NCBI GenBank assembly: GCA_035610365.1
Contig: CM069435.1
Span: 5,730,001-5,794,000 of the forward strand
DNA from: Aquatica leii
Lineage: Eukaryota; Arthropoda; Insecta; Coleoptera; Lampyridae
Reading direction: 5' to 3'
DNA length: 64,000 nucleotides
Shown piece after piece: positions 10,831-22,574 of the stretch (its first letter is position 1; the number at the start of each line of letters is the position of its first letter). Both the position numbers and the translations under genes were made by a program. The notes below the pieces were generated by a model. That model saw only the letters and a list, made by a program, of their open reading frames with translations. It did not search any database and was not told where the DNA came from.

Positions 10831-12344
10831 TATACATTTATTGATTTATTAATTTAAAGTACGGCGTACATCAATCTATAAAATATGGATTTGGGATTAT
10901 TTATGTGTCGTGGTAATGTAATAATTAATAAATAAAGTTTTGTCTTCTCTTTTCTCGTGGATGGGTGTAATGGTATATGGTTATATATTTACCTACTCGT
11001 GATCACTTCACATTTTTTTAAAATTTACATATAAAACGTGTTCGAAGTAAAGATTTCTGTACTTATGTTTCCATGAAAATATAAATAAACGTTGAACATG
11101 TCGTTGCTAAAAAGATCAAAACCAGTAACGGAAAATACATTACAGCTTCTGCGAACGGAAGTCATGCAGGAAAACAATGTTTTACAAAATATAATGTAAA
11201 TTTTCCATTGTACTCAAAGCAAACATATTGTTTTAGTTTAAAAAATCGTGATTATAAAAAGGACAAAGTACTAAAAATGCATTAAGATTAGAAATTTATG
11301 CTAACGATAATGCACAATACATATTAAAGATCTCAATGTAATGCCAACCTTAATTATTAACGTTCTTTTCGGTATATGAACGTATGTACATAAAAATAAT
11401 CGACCTATTCTTACAGTCACGTTCAGAAACATAAATGTAATATTTTACGATTTAGTCTACATCAATTAGATTTAAAAATTAATTTATAAAATTTAATTGC
11501 ATATTGTTTGTAGAAAAAAAAACAATCGATATTTACTGATCCGAATGCAAAGACTTGTAAGTAACATATTTATGCAGAATATTTAGAAAAATGTTATCAC
11601 TTAGAAATAACGTACTTATTTTAGCAAAATAAATCAAAAGTACTTTAACCCAAAAATCGCAATAATAACGATAAAAACGAAAGACCCAAACAAAGTTAAA
11701 TCACTTCTAAAAATAACATAATTTCAGTATTCCTAAACAATTTTAATAGTGTTTAAAAACAGTATAATTAATCAATTATTGATAAGGAAACAAATCAATT
11801 AAAAGATTGAATTATTCTTTGTCAGAATGTTATTACACTTATTACTATTGTTGTAACGCCAGGAAGATGTTTGTTGAATCAAAGGTTATTGCTTTCATTA
11901 ACTTTATTTGTAAACTGTCGCAAGTTTGTTGGATTCGATTAAACCGTGTAATTAGATTTCTAAATAAATAATGGTATAATGATTATATTACTGACCTAAT
12001 TATATTATCACGATTTTGCTTGGAGTAAAATATGGCAAGTTGACTTTTGCTACCATAAAAAGAATCAATCATGAAAAACAATAAACAATGCTACGGATTG
12101 TTCGACCGGAAAGTGGGTCAATTATTCTACCATTTTGTAAGACGTTCTGATGACTCTTACGGTTTTGACTTTTACAGAACGATAATCAGAAGCAGTTTTT
12201 AAAGCGATTTGTATAAATTTTTGTATTATTTGTTTCGTTCCTAATCAATTTTTTTAATTTATTTTTGATTCGCTAAAAACCAAGGGTATTGCTACAAATA
12301 CAGTAAATGACAGTACTTTTCAAAGACAATGTTATATTCATATA
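10831..12344. other. AT-rich gene-free stretch
   Basis: No coding similarity, RNA gene or clear repeat seen. The right end of the preceding hAT should lie near the start, but I could not identify it. Confidence 0.45.
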
Positions 12345-12725
12345 CGTTGTGTCCCACGCTAGGGGTACCCCATGGGATTTAACATGGGAAAATTGAAATT
12401 ATTTTTTTCCTGCTTCCCAAATTAAAAAATCGCAAAAATTTTGACGCAGATTTAAAGTGGCACTTAAAACGTTTCTAAAAACAATTTTTTGATTATAATT
12501 TGATAATTAATAAATTAATTACAGGCATTTGAAATTCGAACTTTTGAGGGCTTTTCGCGCATGCGATTCAGATCGGCTATCTTCAGTTTTTAAAGTAATA
12601 TGAATGCTAAAATTAATTGTAGCCCGTCAAATCAACATTATGCAACTTTATTTTTGAGGAAATGGAAATTTGAAGAACAAAGACTAAAAAAATTGCATTT
12701 GAAAATTTTCTGTAGGCTAAAAAAA
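12345..12725 (+). repeat. Left long TIR of DD41D element
   Basis: Matches the reverse complement of about 14125-14501. Shared landmarks include AGGGGTACCCCATGGGATTT near the tip and GCCCGTCAAATCAACATTAT deep inside. The length, about 380 bases, is far above the 20-30 bases common in mariner elements. Confidence 0.85.
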
Positions 12726-12887
12726 CCAAATTGCGCCCGCATTTGCGTGCTAATAAACCAGCTTATGATTCCAAAATGAAATAAACTTGAGTTGTGTTTA
12801 AGTGAATAGGTATTAAAAAGCATTGATTTGTTATAAAAGATTTGAAGTGTTGACAGTTTTGATAGAATTGTTTTACAAGCTTCGAAA

Positions 12888-13932
12888 ATGAATGTAGAAG
12901 AAAAATTTCTTGTGGTAAAACAATATTTTCGAGGTGTTTCAAAGGTCCAAATTCGAGAAGATTTTGCTGGTTTTTTCGCAGATAGACCAATACCTTCTTT
13001 AGAGTATCAAAAAAACGATACAATTATTTGAAACCACTGGCTCCGTAAATCCACCATGTAAATGTCAGCGTCGACCACCCCTACACGATCATAAAGACAA
13101 CCCTCAGAAGTTGGCAGTTCTTGCAGCTGTAGACCAAGATCCTGATGTTAGTTTGCGAGAAATTGAAATTAATGTAGGTGTTCCTCGGTCGTCAGCATTC
13201 AGGTACCTCAAACAGGAGGGCTTTAAAAGTTACCGTTGGCAATGCCATCAAGAATTATTACCACACGATTATTATGCTCGTATGAGATTTTGTGAAATAA
13301 TCACCAAAATGAACAATACCAATTGCGATTTTGTAAAAAACATTTGTTTTTCGGATGAATGTGCATTTGGACTTGATCAAAGACCAAATCGACAAAATAA
13401 TCGTACATGGTCTCTCGAAAATCCACACAAATTAGTAAATGGACCAAGTCAATGGCGACAAACTGTCAATGTTTGGATGGGGTTGCTGGGAAGTCATGTT
13501 ATTAGTCCTTCTTTCATTGAATTTACACTTACTTCCATAAAATATTATTACCTTCTACTAGAAGAGAAGTGAAAATCACCAAGTTTGTTTTATGCAGAAT
13601 GGTGCTCTAACCCATACTGCTAGACTAAACACTGGGCTTCTGAATGAAGCATTTCCAAATCAATGGATAGGCAAGAATGGTCCCATTACATGGCCTGCTA
13701 GGTCACCTGATTTAAACCCGTGCGATTTTTTTTGTGGAGTTACATAAAAGAAAAATTATTCAAAGGAGGAAAACGGTATGAAAATAGGGACGCACTAAAA
13801 GATGAAATTCAAGTGATATGCCGAGCTATTACCATTCGTAAATTAGCCGAAACACGAAAAAGATTTGTTGAACGGCTAACTTATTGTACAGTTCAAGCAG
13901 GAGGCATTTTTGAACACCTCATACCCAAATAG
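12888..13932 (+). pseudogene. DD41D transposase, frameshifted, catalytic D lost
   Basis: I place the start at ATG 12888 (MNVEEKFLVVKQYFRGVSK), the first methionine ahead of the helix-turn-helix. A frameshift near 12990 leads to a region ending in CKCQRRPPLHDHKDNPQK and the second helix-turn-helix at 13111 (AVDQDPDVSLREIEINVGVP). The first catalytic aspartate is in ICFSDECAF near 13345. The second block reads MQNGALTHTA near 13590, where family members have QDGAPxHT, so the catalytic D is N. The third is in SPDLNPCDFFLW near 13710. Between the second and third positions there are 41 residues, hence DD41D. At least two frameshifts and the D to N change make it inactive. Confidence 0.85.
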
Positions 13933-14124
13933 GTGATTCGCCGTGGTCGTTCCGCCAAGCAACGGATCGACAATGTTAAAAAGGCCCTTTACAGGGCCAC
14001 AAATTCTCAATTGAAATGAATTTTTCTGCACGACGATTATTCGAGCAATCTTCCTGCGTTCGACCTATTGGTACCACGATGAGTGTTCGTAGATACCTAT
14101 GTAAATGTAAATTTATGTTTGATT

Positions 14125-14501
14125 AATTATTTTTTTTCTAGTCTGCTACAGAAAATTTTCAAATGTAATTTTTCTAGTCTTTGTTCTTCAAATTTCCATT
14201 TCCTCAAAAATAAAGTTGCATAATGTTGATTTGACGGGCTACAATTTAATTTTAGCATCCATATTACTTTAAAAACTGAAGATAGCCGATCTGAATCGCA
14301 TGCGCAAAAAATCTTCAAAATTTCGAATTTCAAATGCCTGTAATTAATTTATTAATAATCAAATTATAATCAAAAAATTGTTTTTAGAAACGTTTTAATC
14401 TGCGTCAAAATTTTTGCGATTTTTTAATTTGGGAAGCCGGAAAAAAATTTCAATTTTCCCATGTTAAATCCCATGGGGTACCCCTAGCGTGGGACACAAG
14501 G
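14125..14501 (-). repeat. Right long TIR of DD41D element
   Basis: Reverse complement of the left TIR, ending GTGGGACACAAGG followed by TATA. Small ORFs read through the TIRs are by-products of the repeat, not genes. Confidence 0.85.
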
Positions 14502-15149
14502 TATACGACACAAAAAATAGAATGAAAAACAACAGACAATATTATTACACAAAAAAATTGTTAATTCCAGAGTTGGTACCTTTTTTGTAAATTCAAGCAA
14601 ACGCCATCTCGTAGATACCTTGCTACGTATGAATTGGTAACATGTACATGATCCCATTTCTATTCAAAACATTTCAAAATTTGCATTAGATAATAAGGAC
14701 ATGGCACCATCGCAATAAAAATTATTCCAACAAAATATTGAATTCTGCCAACATACGTTAGATTGTTTATAGTTCCAAAGAAACAAAATCGGAAAAATTA
14801 CTACACATTAATCTTTTCCCAAAGCTAAATATTTGTATCGGTGCTTTCTTAGAAATCACGTCTACGCGTTTTTAATTTTTTTGTCTGCAATTAATTTTTT
14901 CCAAATTTGAATATTCTGTCCAAAAAAGGTGTTTTGTCGTATACTTAGCTGATAATAATTTCATAAACAAATACTAAACATTTTACAGTCAAAGCTTTTA
15001 CTATAGAAAGCACATCTATATTTCTTTCATTCATTTCAAGAATTATTTCTTTAAATCAGAAAAACGCGATGCTAAAATAGTACATTCTTCAACGAGCGTA
15101 GAATTATGGTGATTATTCACGTGGACTGTAGCGAGCTGGCGTTGGAGTC
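14502..15149. other. AT-rich gene-free stretch
   Basis: No supported gene or repeat between the DD41D element and the next hAT. Confidence 0.45.
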
Positions 15150-15329
15150 ATCTAAGTCAGCGGTTCCCAAACTATTTTGGCCCACGGACCTCTTTTCATA
15201 GTCATAACTTGCCTAATTAAAACTTTTGTTTTAAAACACAAAAAAAAACATTTAATGACTTGGGTGAACCTGATGGGATATTACGAGTATATTTATGTCC
15301 GGCTCAATGCTTGTGAGTAGCAACCTTAA

Positions 15330-16285
15330 ATCCTCACTAGTCGGTTTATTTTTTTGTGATGTGTAACCAGAAGTTGCCGTATCCTTGTTTAAACATTACT
15401 TTCAGCTCCCTATTTGTGGATAATTCATAAGTTGCTCCTATATTAGTATGTCGGGAATATCCAAGCGAAAATGTCTTCAAATTATTGGTTAAAGCCATAA
15501 TGTTAAGTGTTGACAATAAGCAAACAAATCTTCATCTCTATTTTGCAAGATTTGGAAACTGAAAACATTGTCCTCTTCTCAAGTTTTCCAACAAACACAA
15601 ATATTCCACTTTGAGCTTTGGTTAAACTTAATGTGTTACCTTGTAGTTTCAAATTAGTCTTGTTAAATCTGGCAAATAAATAAGTAATCTTTTGATTTAA
15701 TTCAATTGTGCCGCAAATCATTGTCTTTACTTCCTAGAAATTCCAACACTAAATCAAAGAGCGAATAGAAGTGATCCAAACATGCACTTTTAGATAACCA
15801 ACGTGTTTCTAAGTTAAGTAGTAAACGATTATAGTCATAGTTTTCCAAAGTTGAGCAAATAATGTCTTATAAAAGGCATTCATTTTAATTTTATTAACTG
15901 CTCTAATGACATGATGTAGTGATTCATGCAAACGTTCACTAAGGTTTTTTGAGGCCAAATGATGTCGATGAATGACATAATGTACCAATAATACATTCGA
16001 TATAGCTTGTTTTAAGTATGCCAGAAAGCCTCGCTGTCGTCCTGCCATTGCTGGAGCACTGTCAGTAGCAACGGAGATGATAATAGTCAAGGGTATGGTT
16101 TTTATATCAAAAAATCTTTTTAATTCAGTGAATAATGTTTCACCTTTCGTATCAGTTTCCAATCATTTAACAAATACCAATGTTTGGGAAAACTTTTCTT
16201 CTGTTACAAATCTCACATGAGCTAAAAGTAAAGCTTCGTTTCTTGGTAATGTTAACTCGTCAAGCTGTATAGAGAATTCAGAATA
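15330..16285 (-). pseudogene. hAT-Charlie transposase, middle and C-terminal fragment
   Basis: Reading the minus strand from about 16285: FSIQLDELTLPRNEALLLAHVRFV, then after a stop LETDTKGETLFTELKRFFD, then SVATDSAPAMAGRQRGFLAYL containing the catalytic D of the second block, VHYVIHRHHLASKNLSERLH (the C/DxxH box with C replaced by Y), and VIRAVNKIKMNAFYKTLF. Frameshifted text continues to about 15330 with NLETRWLSK-like and LQGNTLSLTKAQSG-like words. This order matches ZBED5/SCAND3-like hAT transposases. Stops and shifts make it non-functional. At about 16285 it is abruptly replaced by MULE coding sequence in the same orientation. Confidence 0.82.
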
Positions 16286-16289
16286 TTAT

Positions 16290-17625
16290 GAGATGTAGGT
16301 ACTCCATTACATCGTTTGCTGGATCGTAATTTAGCTCTAAACGCGTAATCCTTTGAGCACAATCCTTGTACTTTTTTCGGCCGCGGTTTGGTTCTTGGCC
16401 ACTGACGTATTGCTCAATACGATTTTCATTTATGCTCTATCCTCTTTCTATAGCAGATATAAAGTTCCATAAACTTCGGCGATGTACCCAAACTGTTGTT
16501 GAAATCCTCTGTGCCAACCGTGCAAGGAATTATAGGTCTCTGGTAAGCCTTGCAGTACATCATCATAACAATTCCAGAAAAAAATAGAAAACCTTGTCGG
16601 TCGCCGTTGTTGGTAGCGATTTGGTCTGCCAATCCAGTCTTCAAAATAATCAAGAACTCCCTGCGCTTCTGGAGGAAACACATTGTTATCGCTTAGGTAC
16701 TCACTCAAAAGTATCGTCTACCCGATTTATGGGTATTAACGCGATGGCAAATAGTTACGGCAAATTCTGTATCATTTTCGTATCGCCGTTGTAATCCACT
16801 AGCTTGGATGTGTCGAAATATGCATTGGCCAAAATGGAAAAAACATCCGCGCTATACCACTCGAGGAAAATCTGTTCGGAAAGCATTTACCATGGCTATT
16901 ACTAAATCCGTCATAACAGTTTTGGGATTCACTGTAGGTTCGAGAACTTTGATTTCCCTTACCAGTGTCTTCTGTTTTATCTGGTAATAGCGCATATACC
17001 AACGGCAACGCATTGTTATCTTGTAGACCGTGTACGGTGTACAGTTGTTGAAAAAGTGACGAAATAGTCTTATAGGTTCCATAGGCACGCCAATGCATGG
17101 TTCTTCTTGTGGTAAAAATAAGCATGCGATCTTCTTGTGGACCGGAATAAAATGTTAAAAACTGTTCACCGTTCCATGTTTGCGCATATATTTCTTGACA
17201 AACATATTCTCTTCGATGTAGTGGTAATGCTGGTCCGGGATTATGTTTGATCCTAATTTTTCGGATTGTTCGTTTCATAGTACTAACCGATGAAAGTTCC
17301 AACTCCAAGAGATGCACTTGCAACAATATAATGCGAAGCGTCTCGTGTATTTTTAGCATCGTTTCGGATCTTTTTTAAAACTTTAACACTTTTAACGCGA
17401 TATGCATCACCAACATAGTTATGTGTACTTTCTTTAACAATTTCATCGTTAATTGTTATTACGCGACTTTTACACTTGGCGGTTTGAAATTTTTTACATT
17501 TCTAATAACATTTAGCATCGATTTGTTTATCTTTGACAAATAAATGACCACAAATATTCAACTTTTTATTGCCTTTTTCACTAAGAACAAAGTTCAAAGG
17601 CATTTTTACAATAGAAAATTGTCTT
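16290..17625 (-). pseudogene. MULE transposase with FLYWCH zinc finger, decayed
   Basis: On the minus strand from about 17605 an FLYWCH zinc finger is visible: MPLNFVLSEKGNKKLNICG, a CYxKCKKFQTAKCKSRVIT stretch with a stop between the two cysteines, and ESTHNYVGDA. The transposase follows in several frames: MHWRAYGTYKTISSLFQQLYTVHG (first catalytic block, D replaced by Y), LPLVYALLPDKTEDT, then WIGRPNRYQQRRPTRFS and NSLHGWHRGFQQQFG, and finally a block around KYKDCAQRITRLELNYDPAN at about 16300-16400. The order and motifs match the MULE at 5083-5920, so both may come from related families. No TIRs were found, so its ends inside the hAT are unknown. Confidence 0.8.
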
Positions 17626-17754
17626 GTAGTCTTGCATAAGCACAAGTGAAATGTCCTAAATTGAAAAATGTAAACCAATTAAAGGAGCCGATAAGAAAAG
17701 CATTTATAGTAATTATGGATCATTCATGGTAGTTTAAAGTAATTCCTAGTCCAT

Positions 17755-17885
17755 GTTGTTGTAATAGAGCAGGGAAAATTCCATCCATCCCTGGGGATTT
17801 GCAAGGATGAAAATTTTTTACTGCCCACCTAATTTTGGTTAGGTTCACTATCTGATGAGCTAGAACCCAATCTGTCCTGTTCCCC
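17755..17885 (-). pseudogene. Inverted 5' piece of the non-LTR RT
   Basis: The minus strand reads VNLTKIRWAVKNFHPCKSPG followed by MDGIFPALLQQHG, the conserved first RT blocks (KSPGxDGIxPALLQ). In an intact element this immediately precedes the ALGYIPMAWRDVKV sequence that is found here on the plus strand at about 17915. About 20 residues are missing at the switch point. Confidence 0.85.
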
Positions 17886-17889
17886 CTCG

Positions 17890-19350
17890 AGAGGGGTTCC
17901 AGAGGGGCTGCCCTGGGATACATACCTATGGCGTGGAGGGACGTAAAAGTCGTAATTATACCCAAACCTGGGCGGGACTCATACGCCCTAGCTAAGTAGT
18001 TTAGACCCATCAGTCTAACGTCATTTCTCCTCAAACTATTGGAGAAACTCTTTGAGCGACACATTAGGGACGAGGTGATGGGGCCTGATCCCATCAGTAG
18101 ATACCAATGTGCCTATTAACCAGGTAAATCCTGTGAACTTGCCGTCCACAGAGTAGTGGACGCAGCCTAAAAGGCGATCTCCTGCAAGAAAGTGGCTCTG
18201 GAGGCGTTTTTAGACATAGAGGGGGCGTTTGATAATACCTCTCTAGAATCAATTAGAACTGCTATGGAAAGCAAAGGGGTACATACTACCGTGGGTAGAT
18301 GGATTGATACCATGCTAAGACATAGAAACATCACGGCCTTGCTTAATAATGACTCTGTAGCGGTCCGAGCTGCACGAGGATGTCCGCAGGGAGAAGTTCT
18401 CTCCCCGTTACTGTGGTGTTTGGTGGTAGACGGACTGCTGAGGCAATTAAGTGAGGCAGGCTACAATACGGTTGGCTACGCCGACGACATAGTGATTGTG
18501 GTACGTGGCAGATTTGAAGAGACCGTAACAGTTGTGATGCAGGGAGCCTTAAATCTAGTTGAACGGTGGTGTAGAGAAGAGGGCTTGTCGGTCAATCCGG
18601 CAAAAACGAACTCATTCTCTTCTCACGAAGGAAAGGCCCTACAAAGCTAAAGAGCAGTATGGAGCCAAGCTACAGGTAGTGAGGAAAAGCAAATACTTGG
18701 GCGTAACATTAGACCAGGGGCTAACCTTCAAACCACACCTAGAGAGAATAGCGAACAAAGCGACAAAGTCCTTGTGGGCTTGCAGGCGAGCGTTCGGAAG
18801 CAAGTGGGGCTTATCTCCAAAGATGACCCACTGGATATACACTCGAATGATCAGACCGATCATTACGTACGCGTCACTGGTGTGGTGGCATAGGACCTTC
18901 ACCCAGAGGGCCATACAGATACTCAGCAAGGTACAGTGCAGAGCTTGCCTTGGAATCACGAGGGCAATGATAACCACCCCGACGGCAGCCATGGAGACTC
19001 TCCTGGATCTGCCGCCACTACACCTAGTAATTAGGGCGGAGGCATTCAGAGGGGCATACCGCCTGAGAGTCAGCGGCAAGGAGAGATCGTCAAGGGTGGG
19101 GCATTCGACCATCTTTGACGAGATCTCTAAAGACAAAAACCTCAGTATGATAACTGAGAGAATACCCAAAACAGTTTGTCCTATTAAACTGTTTAAGACA
19201 ACAATCCCCACCCGTTACGACTGGGAGAACAATTCCAACAAAACAAAGTGAATGGAATCGTGTATTACACAGATGGCTCAAAAACCACTAAGAGCACTGG
19301 CTCTGGAGTGTACGGGAGCAATGGACAGGGGACCATTTTGGGACCACCCC
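17890..19350 (+). pseudogene. Non-LTR RT and partial RNase H (I/LOA/R1-like)
   Basis: Plus-strand blocks: GYIPMAWRDVKVVIIPKPGR near 17915, FRPISLTSFLLKLLEKL after a stop, YQCAY-stop-PGKSCELAVH, FLDIEGAFDNTSLESI (first catalytic D), RGCPQGEVLSPLLWCLVVDG, and the active-site VGYADDIVIVV near 18478. The frame shifts near 18610 and continues with SKYLGVTLDQGLTFKPHLERI and YASLVWWHRTF to 19251. An RNase H start, VYYTDGSKTTKSTGSGVYG, appears near 19260 before the copy ends. Stop codons at about 17997, 18117 and 18170 and the frameshift inactivate it. Confidence 0.85.
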
Positions 19351-19380
19351 TAGGTAAAATAATAATAATTCCTAGTCCAT

Positions 19381-20440
19381 AATGCCAAAGATAACTTATA
19401 ACTAATATGATTTTAATTATGGTTAAAGCGAGTTGGTAAGAAAAGATAACACAGGAATGAATACACAATTGAAAACAGCTTATCAGCTAGATAAATAACT
19501 TTAAATTGTTTTTCTCAGAAACTACAAAAATTGATTCCTAGACGGATTACAAAATATAGGCATTAGAAGTTTCTCTAATTTACCAATATATTTTCGTATT
19601 CATCTTTGTATTTATATTATGTCTTCGTAATTGTTATTTGGAAATGTACCGTGCAACAGACACAATACATTTCTTATTATGTTAATTCTTCTTTTTTTTC
19701 AAATAATTTCAATTCGAACAATTGTTTATTCGTCAAATTGTCGGTTACTAAATGTGTACCAATTAATTATTAAAAAAAAATAAATAATTCAAAAATTATT
19801 TAACAACGGAATATAATAATACAGTAATTCTAAACATTCGCGGATTTGGTTATTCGCGGAAGTGAACAAAATAAATAAAAACATAAAATAGTAACCTAAA
19901 ACTTTTAGGGTGCACTATATTAAATTATAAAACCCAATATGTCTAACTTCTTTTACAAAATCATTAATAATATATTCTTTAGAAACACATCTGTGTTAAA
20001 AAAACTTACAATCCCTTCTTAGGTTTTTAATAAAATGGAAATCCTTAATGAATGTTAAGGGATTACTGTACTGATAACTGTTATACATACTTTTTGTCCA
20101 AGACTAAACAAATTTGTTGTATGCACTTCACATCACGCATAACACAGAAATTGTTGATTAGATGCACGACTCTTTTATAGTTCGCATTATCGACTAGTTG
20201 GTGCAGATATCGGCTCTATTGCGTTCCTGTATAAACCTATATAGACAAGCCCGACTCATCGCGATCTCTGTTCTCTCCATATTAGTAAAAATGTGTCACA
20301 ATTTAATTAATTAATTTTGTATTAAACTTTGCGCCCTGACGTTGTTCAGGGTCCCCAAATCAATTTTAATTTTCCACGAACTCCCTGAATGATTTCGGAG
20401 ACCCCTGGGGGGTACGTAGGGACCATTTTGGAAACCACTG
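19381..20440. other. hAT interior and right end, no coding recognised
   Basis: AT-rich sequence leading to the right TIR at 20440. The last 170 bases contain GTTCAGGGTCCCC and CCCCTGGGGGGTACG, which are internal palindromic words near the terminus. The hAT N-terminal exon expected here could not be recognised. Confidence 0.45.
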
Positions 20441-20448
20441 ATCTAAAT

Positions 20449-21409
20449 GAATGATAACCATTCTACAAAAGTAGAAAATTATACTTTCTCTACGACTTAT
20501 GCAACAAATTATATAACTAAATCATAGTTTTTAATACTTAGAATATTAAATTTTATAATTTACTATTATTAGATTGTCCCCATTCAATCAATGTTGTATA
20601 AATTTGAATATTATGATGTTTTCGACAGTAAATTCATAGCCGATCCTTATACAACTTTAGGAATTTTTAGTACATGTTAGATTATTATCACTATCGCTAC
20701 TAACATTCATTATGAATTTTATATTAATAATATTTAGAGTAAGCATCTGAACAGTCTCATTCTTACAGACTAAATTCCCAAAATTTTAATTCAAAACCAA
20801 ATTCGACAAATTTTGTCAAAATTTTTGTTCATATGTGTATGCACGTTTAGTTTTTATATTCCTTCTGGTTTGATAAAAATTTTTATCCTTTTCTTGTTTT
20901 TTCATCTCTGTCTCTATAGTTCTCATAAGTTTCTTGGACGCACATAGACGATTTATATTTGAAATTTATTTCAATAAGGACGTTCGTCCAGTCACGAAAA
21001 ATTTATTTTTAAAATGTATTTCTTTTTTTTCAAAACGCTAAAAAAGGTAACAGTGAAGGTTGCTAAAATACGCTTGATTAGTTATTTATAAAGTAATGTA
21101 ATTTTTTCGTATTAGCGTGAATTCTTAAGAATCTAAAGATGTCATTGGCGAATGTAGAGCATTTTTTAAAAGAAATCTAAGTAAAAGCTTTTATGGTGTT
21201 TTATAATTACAAGATGCATCTAAAATTCTAAGTAAATAAAATAAAAAATTCCATCTACAATCAAACTTCCAAAATCTGTTAATACAATTTTAAATAAACG
21301 CCAAAATTATCATCACGTTACGACGACAACAATGAGAAAGTTCATTTAGGGAGGCAACTGGGTGTGATTAAAATGTGTGATGGATGATAGCATAAAGCGT
21401 GAACTTAAG
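20449..21409. other. AT-rich gene-free stretch
   Basis: No supported gene, RNA or repeat seen. Confidence 0.4.
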
Positions 21410-21565
21410 TTCACCCTTTAGAGTGTGATATACAATGAATTCCTTCGCTTAAGTAGATTAAAAGATGCCTATATTGTTAGTTTCCCGAACGACATCGCGT
21501 TAATGGTTCAAACCCATACAGTGGAAGTGCTAAAGAACAATATTAAAAAAAGGGGTAAAAAGAAT
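21410..21565 (+). pseudogene. Short RT relic, R1/Jockey-like
   Basis: One frame reads SVIYNEFLRLSRLKDAYIVS then FPNDIALMVQTHTVEVLKNN. This aligns in order with the segment of non-LTR RTs around the catalytic box (LYDxLLRLxLPxGVxIVGFADDIALVV), with ADD changed to PND. It is only about 50 residues of a heavily decayed element; flanking parts were not recognised. Confidence 0.45.
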
Positions 21566-22574
21566 ATAAAAATGAATGTGTAACATAGGCTTAAATTCAG
21601 TCAGGGAGAACATAAATGTGTGCGTAATAAACTGTCTCACAAGGATTTATTATAACTAACTTAACAGCTTATGATGCACGTTCTAATCTGACGATATTCG
21701 AATGAGACTTTTATCACAAATTCACTTATTCTTGGCGATTTAAAGTTTGTGATTTGTTTACAGTTTACAGACACTATAAGCATTTAAAGCAGTGGAGATG
21801 TTCTGCATTATTTTATTCTTTCGTCTTTCATTTAGATTACGTTTGAAACTCATTGCCCAAGAAGCAGTAATTTATTTTACCTCTTCCAAAGGCTTTAGTA
21901 TAACTTAGTAATCCAATAATGGCAGCCATACACGTGTTTTGGATAATTTTGCGCAAATGTGTAGATCTGTTTCAATTTTCAATTCCGAGACTTCTGCAAG
22001 TTTACCTTTACCCAAGTTGTGTGACATGAAGCGTTCGAAGATTTAGTGGTATCTAATCCGCCTGTTTGTACTTTCAGTTTAGCGCCAAAATGAGTGAGAA
22101 AATTAATGGTCTACGTACCAGCTACCGAAAAGAAAAAGAAGAAGATAGAAGAGCCTGCACGATCTGGAGCATGCACCGATGATATTTAAGTGCCTACATT
22201 ACAGTATTATGATTTAACGAAATTCCTCGATGACAACCAAGGAACGCCGACATCTTGTCGTACAAATGTCAACCAAGATAGTTCTTAAGTAAGTACACAA
22301 AATTATATATTATTATATTTGTTTATTGTAAAAAATTACTATAGAAAACGTCCGTCTGTAGATAAGTACCTAATGTATAAAGTTATCTGGCCGAGGTATA
22401 CTTCTCTCGTTATTAAAGTTATATACATACTGTTTATTTCCATAGTTTCTTTGATACAACGGTTCCATATTAGAATCATGTAAAGTTAAACCTAGTGTAA
22501 TGATTCAATCTTCTTTGCTTTCATGATTAAAACATTTTGTACTAGTGTACAAATTCAAAGAAAACGGCATTTAA
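21566..22574. other. Non-coding stretch between RT and Harbinger relics
   Basis: No supported gene. The sequence around 22080-22260 is less AT-rich, but I could not match it to a protein family. Confidence 0.4.

Larger units (their letters stand above)
12345..14501 (+). mobile_element. Decayed DD41D Tc1-mariner element with long TIRs
   Basis: The ends are CGTTGTGTCCCACGC at 12345 and the reverse complement of CCTTGTGTCCCACGC at 14501, each flanked by TATA, consistent with the TA target duplication of this superfamily. The inverted repeats extend about 380 bases inward (to about 12725 on the left, from about 14125 on the right), with small indels. The transposase pseudogene lies between them on the plus strand. 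Total length is 2157 bp. Confidence 0.85.
17755..19365 (+). mobile_element. Non-LTR retrotransposon copy with inverted 5' end
   Basis: Flanked by a perfect 15-bp target duplication, TAATTCCTAGTCCAT (17740-17754 and 19366-19380). The 3' end carries a short AATAATAAT tail. From about 17890 to the end the RT and start of RNase H read on the plus strand, whereas the 17755-17885 segment encodes the immediately preceding RT part on the minus strand. This is the arrangement expected from twin priming. It lies inside the hAT at 15158-20440. The copy ends within RNase H, so the 3' part is missing, possibly through internal priming. Confidence 0.85.
15158..20440 (-). mobile_element. hAT (Charlie/ZBED5-like) element with nested insertions
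   Basis: The ends are CAGCGGTTCCCAAA at 15158 and, reading inward from 20440, CAGTGGTTTCCAAA. They are flanked by ATCTAAGT (15150-15157) and ATCTAAAT (20441-20448), an 8-bp hAT target duplication with one mismatch. Inside, all on the minus strand, are a transposase C-terminal relic (about 15330-16285) and a FLYWCH-type MULE relic (about 16290-17625); on the plus strand is a non-LTR copy (17755-19365). The transposase N-terminus, with its BED finger, was not found. Confidence 0.82.

Noticed and set aside
12638-12823. Minus-strand small ORF and its near twin at 14127-14333
   Set aside because: They are the two copies of the long TIR read in one direction, which explains their similarity; not genes.
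17720-18094. 124-aa minus-strand ORF
   Set aside because: Only its C-terminal third is genuine (inverted RT piece); the rest is antisense to the plus-strand RT.
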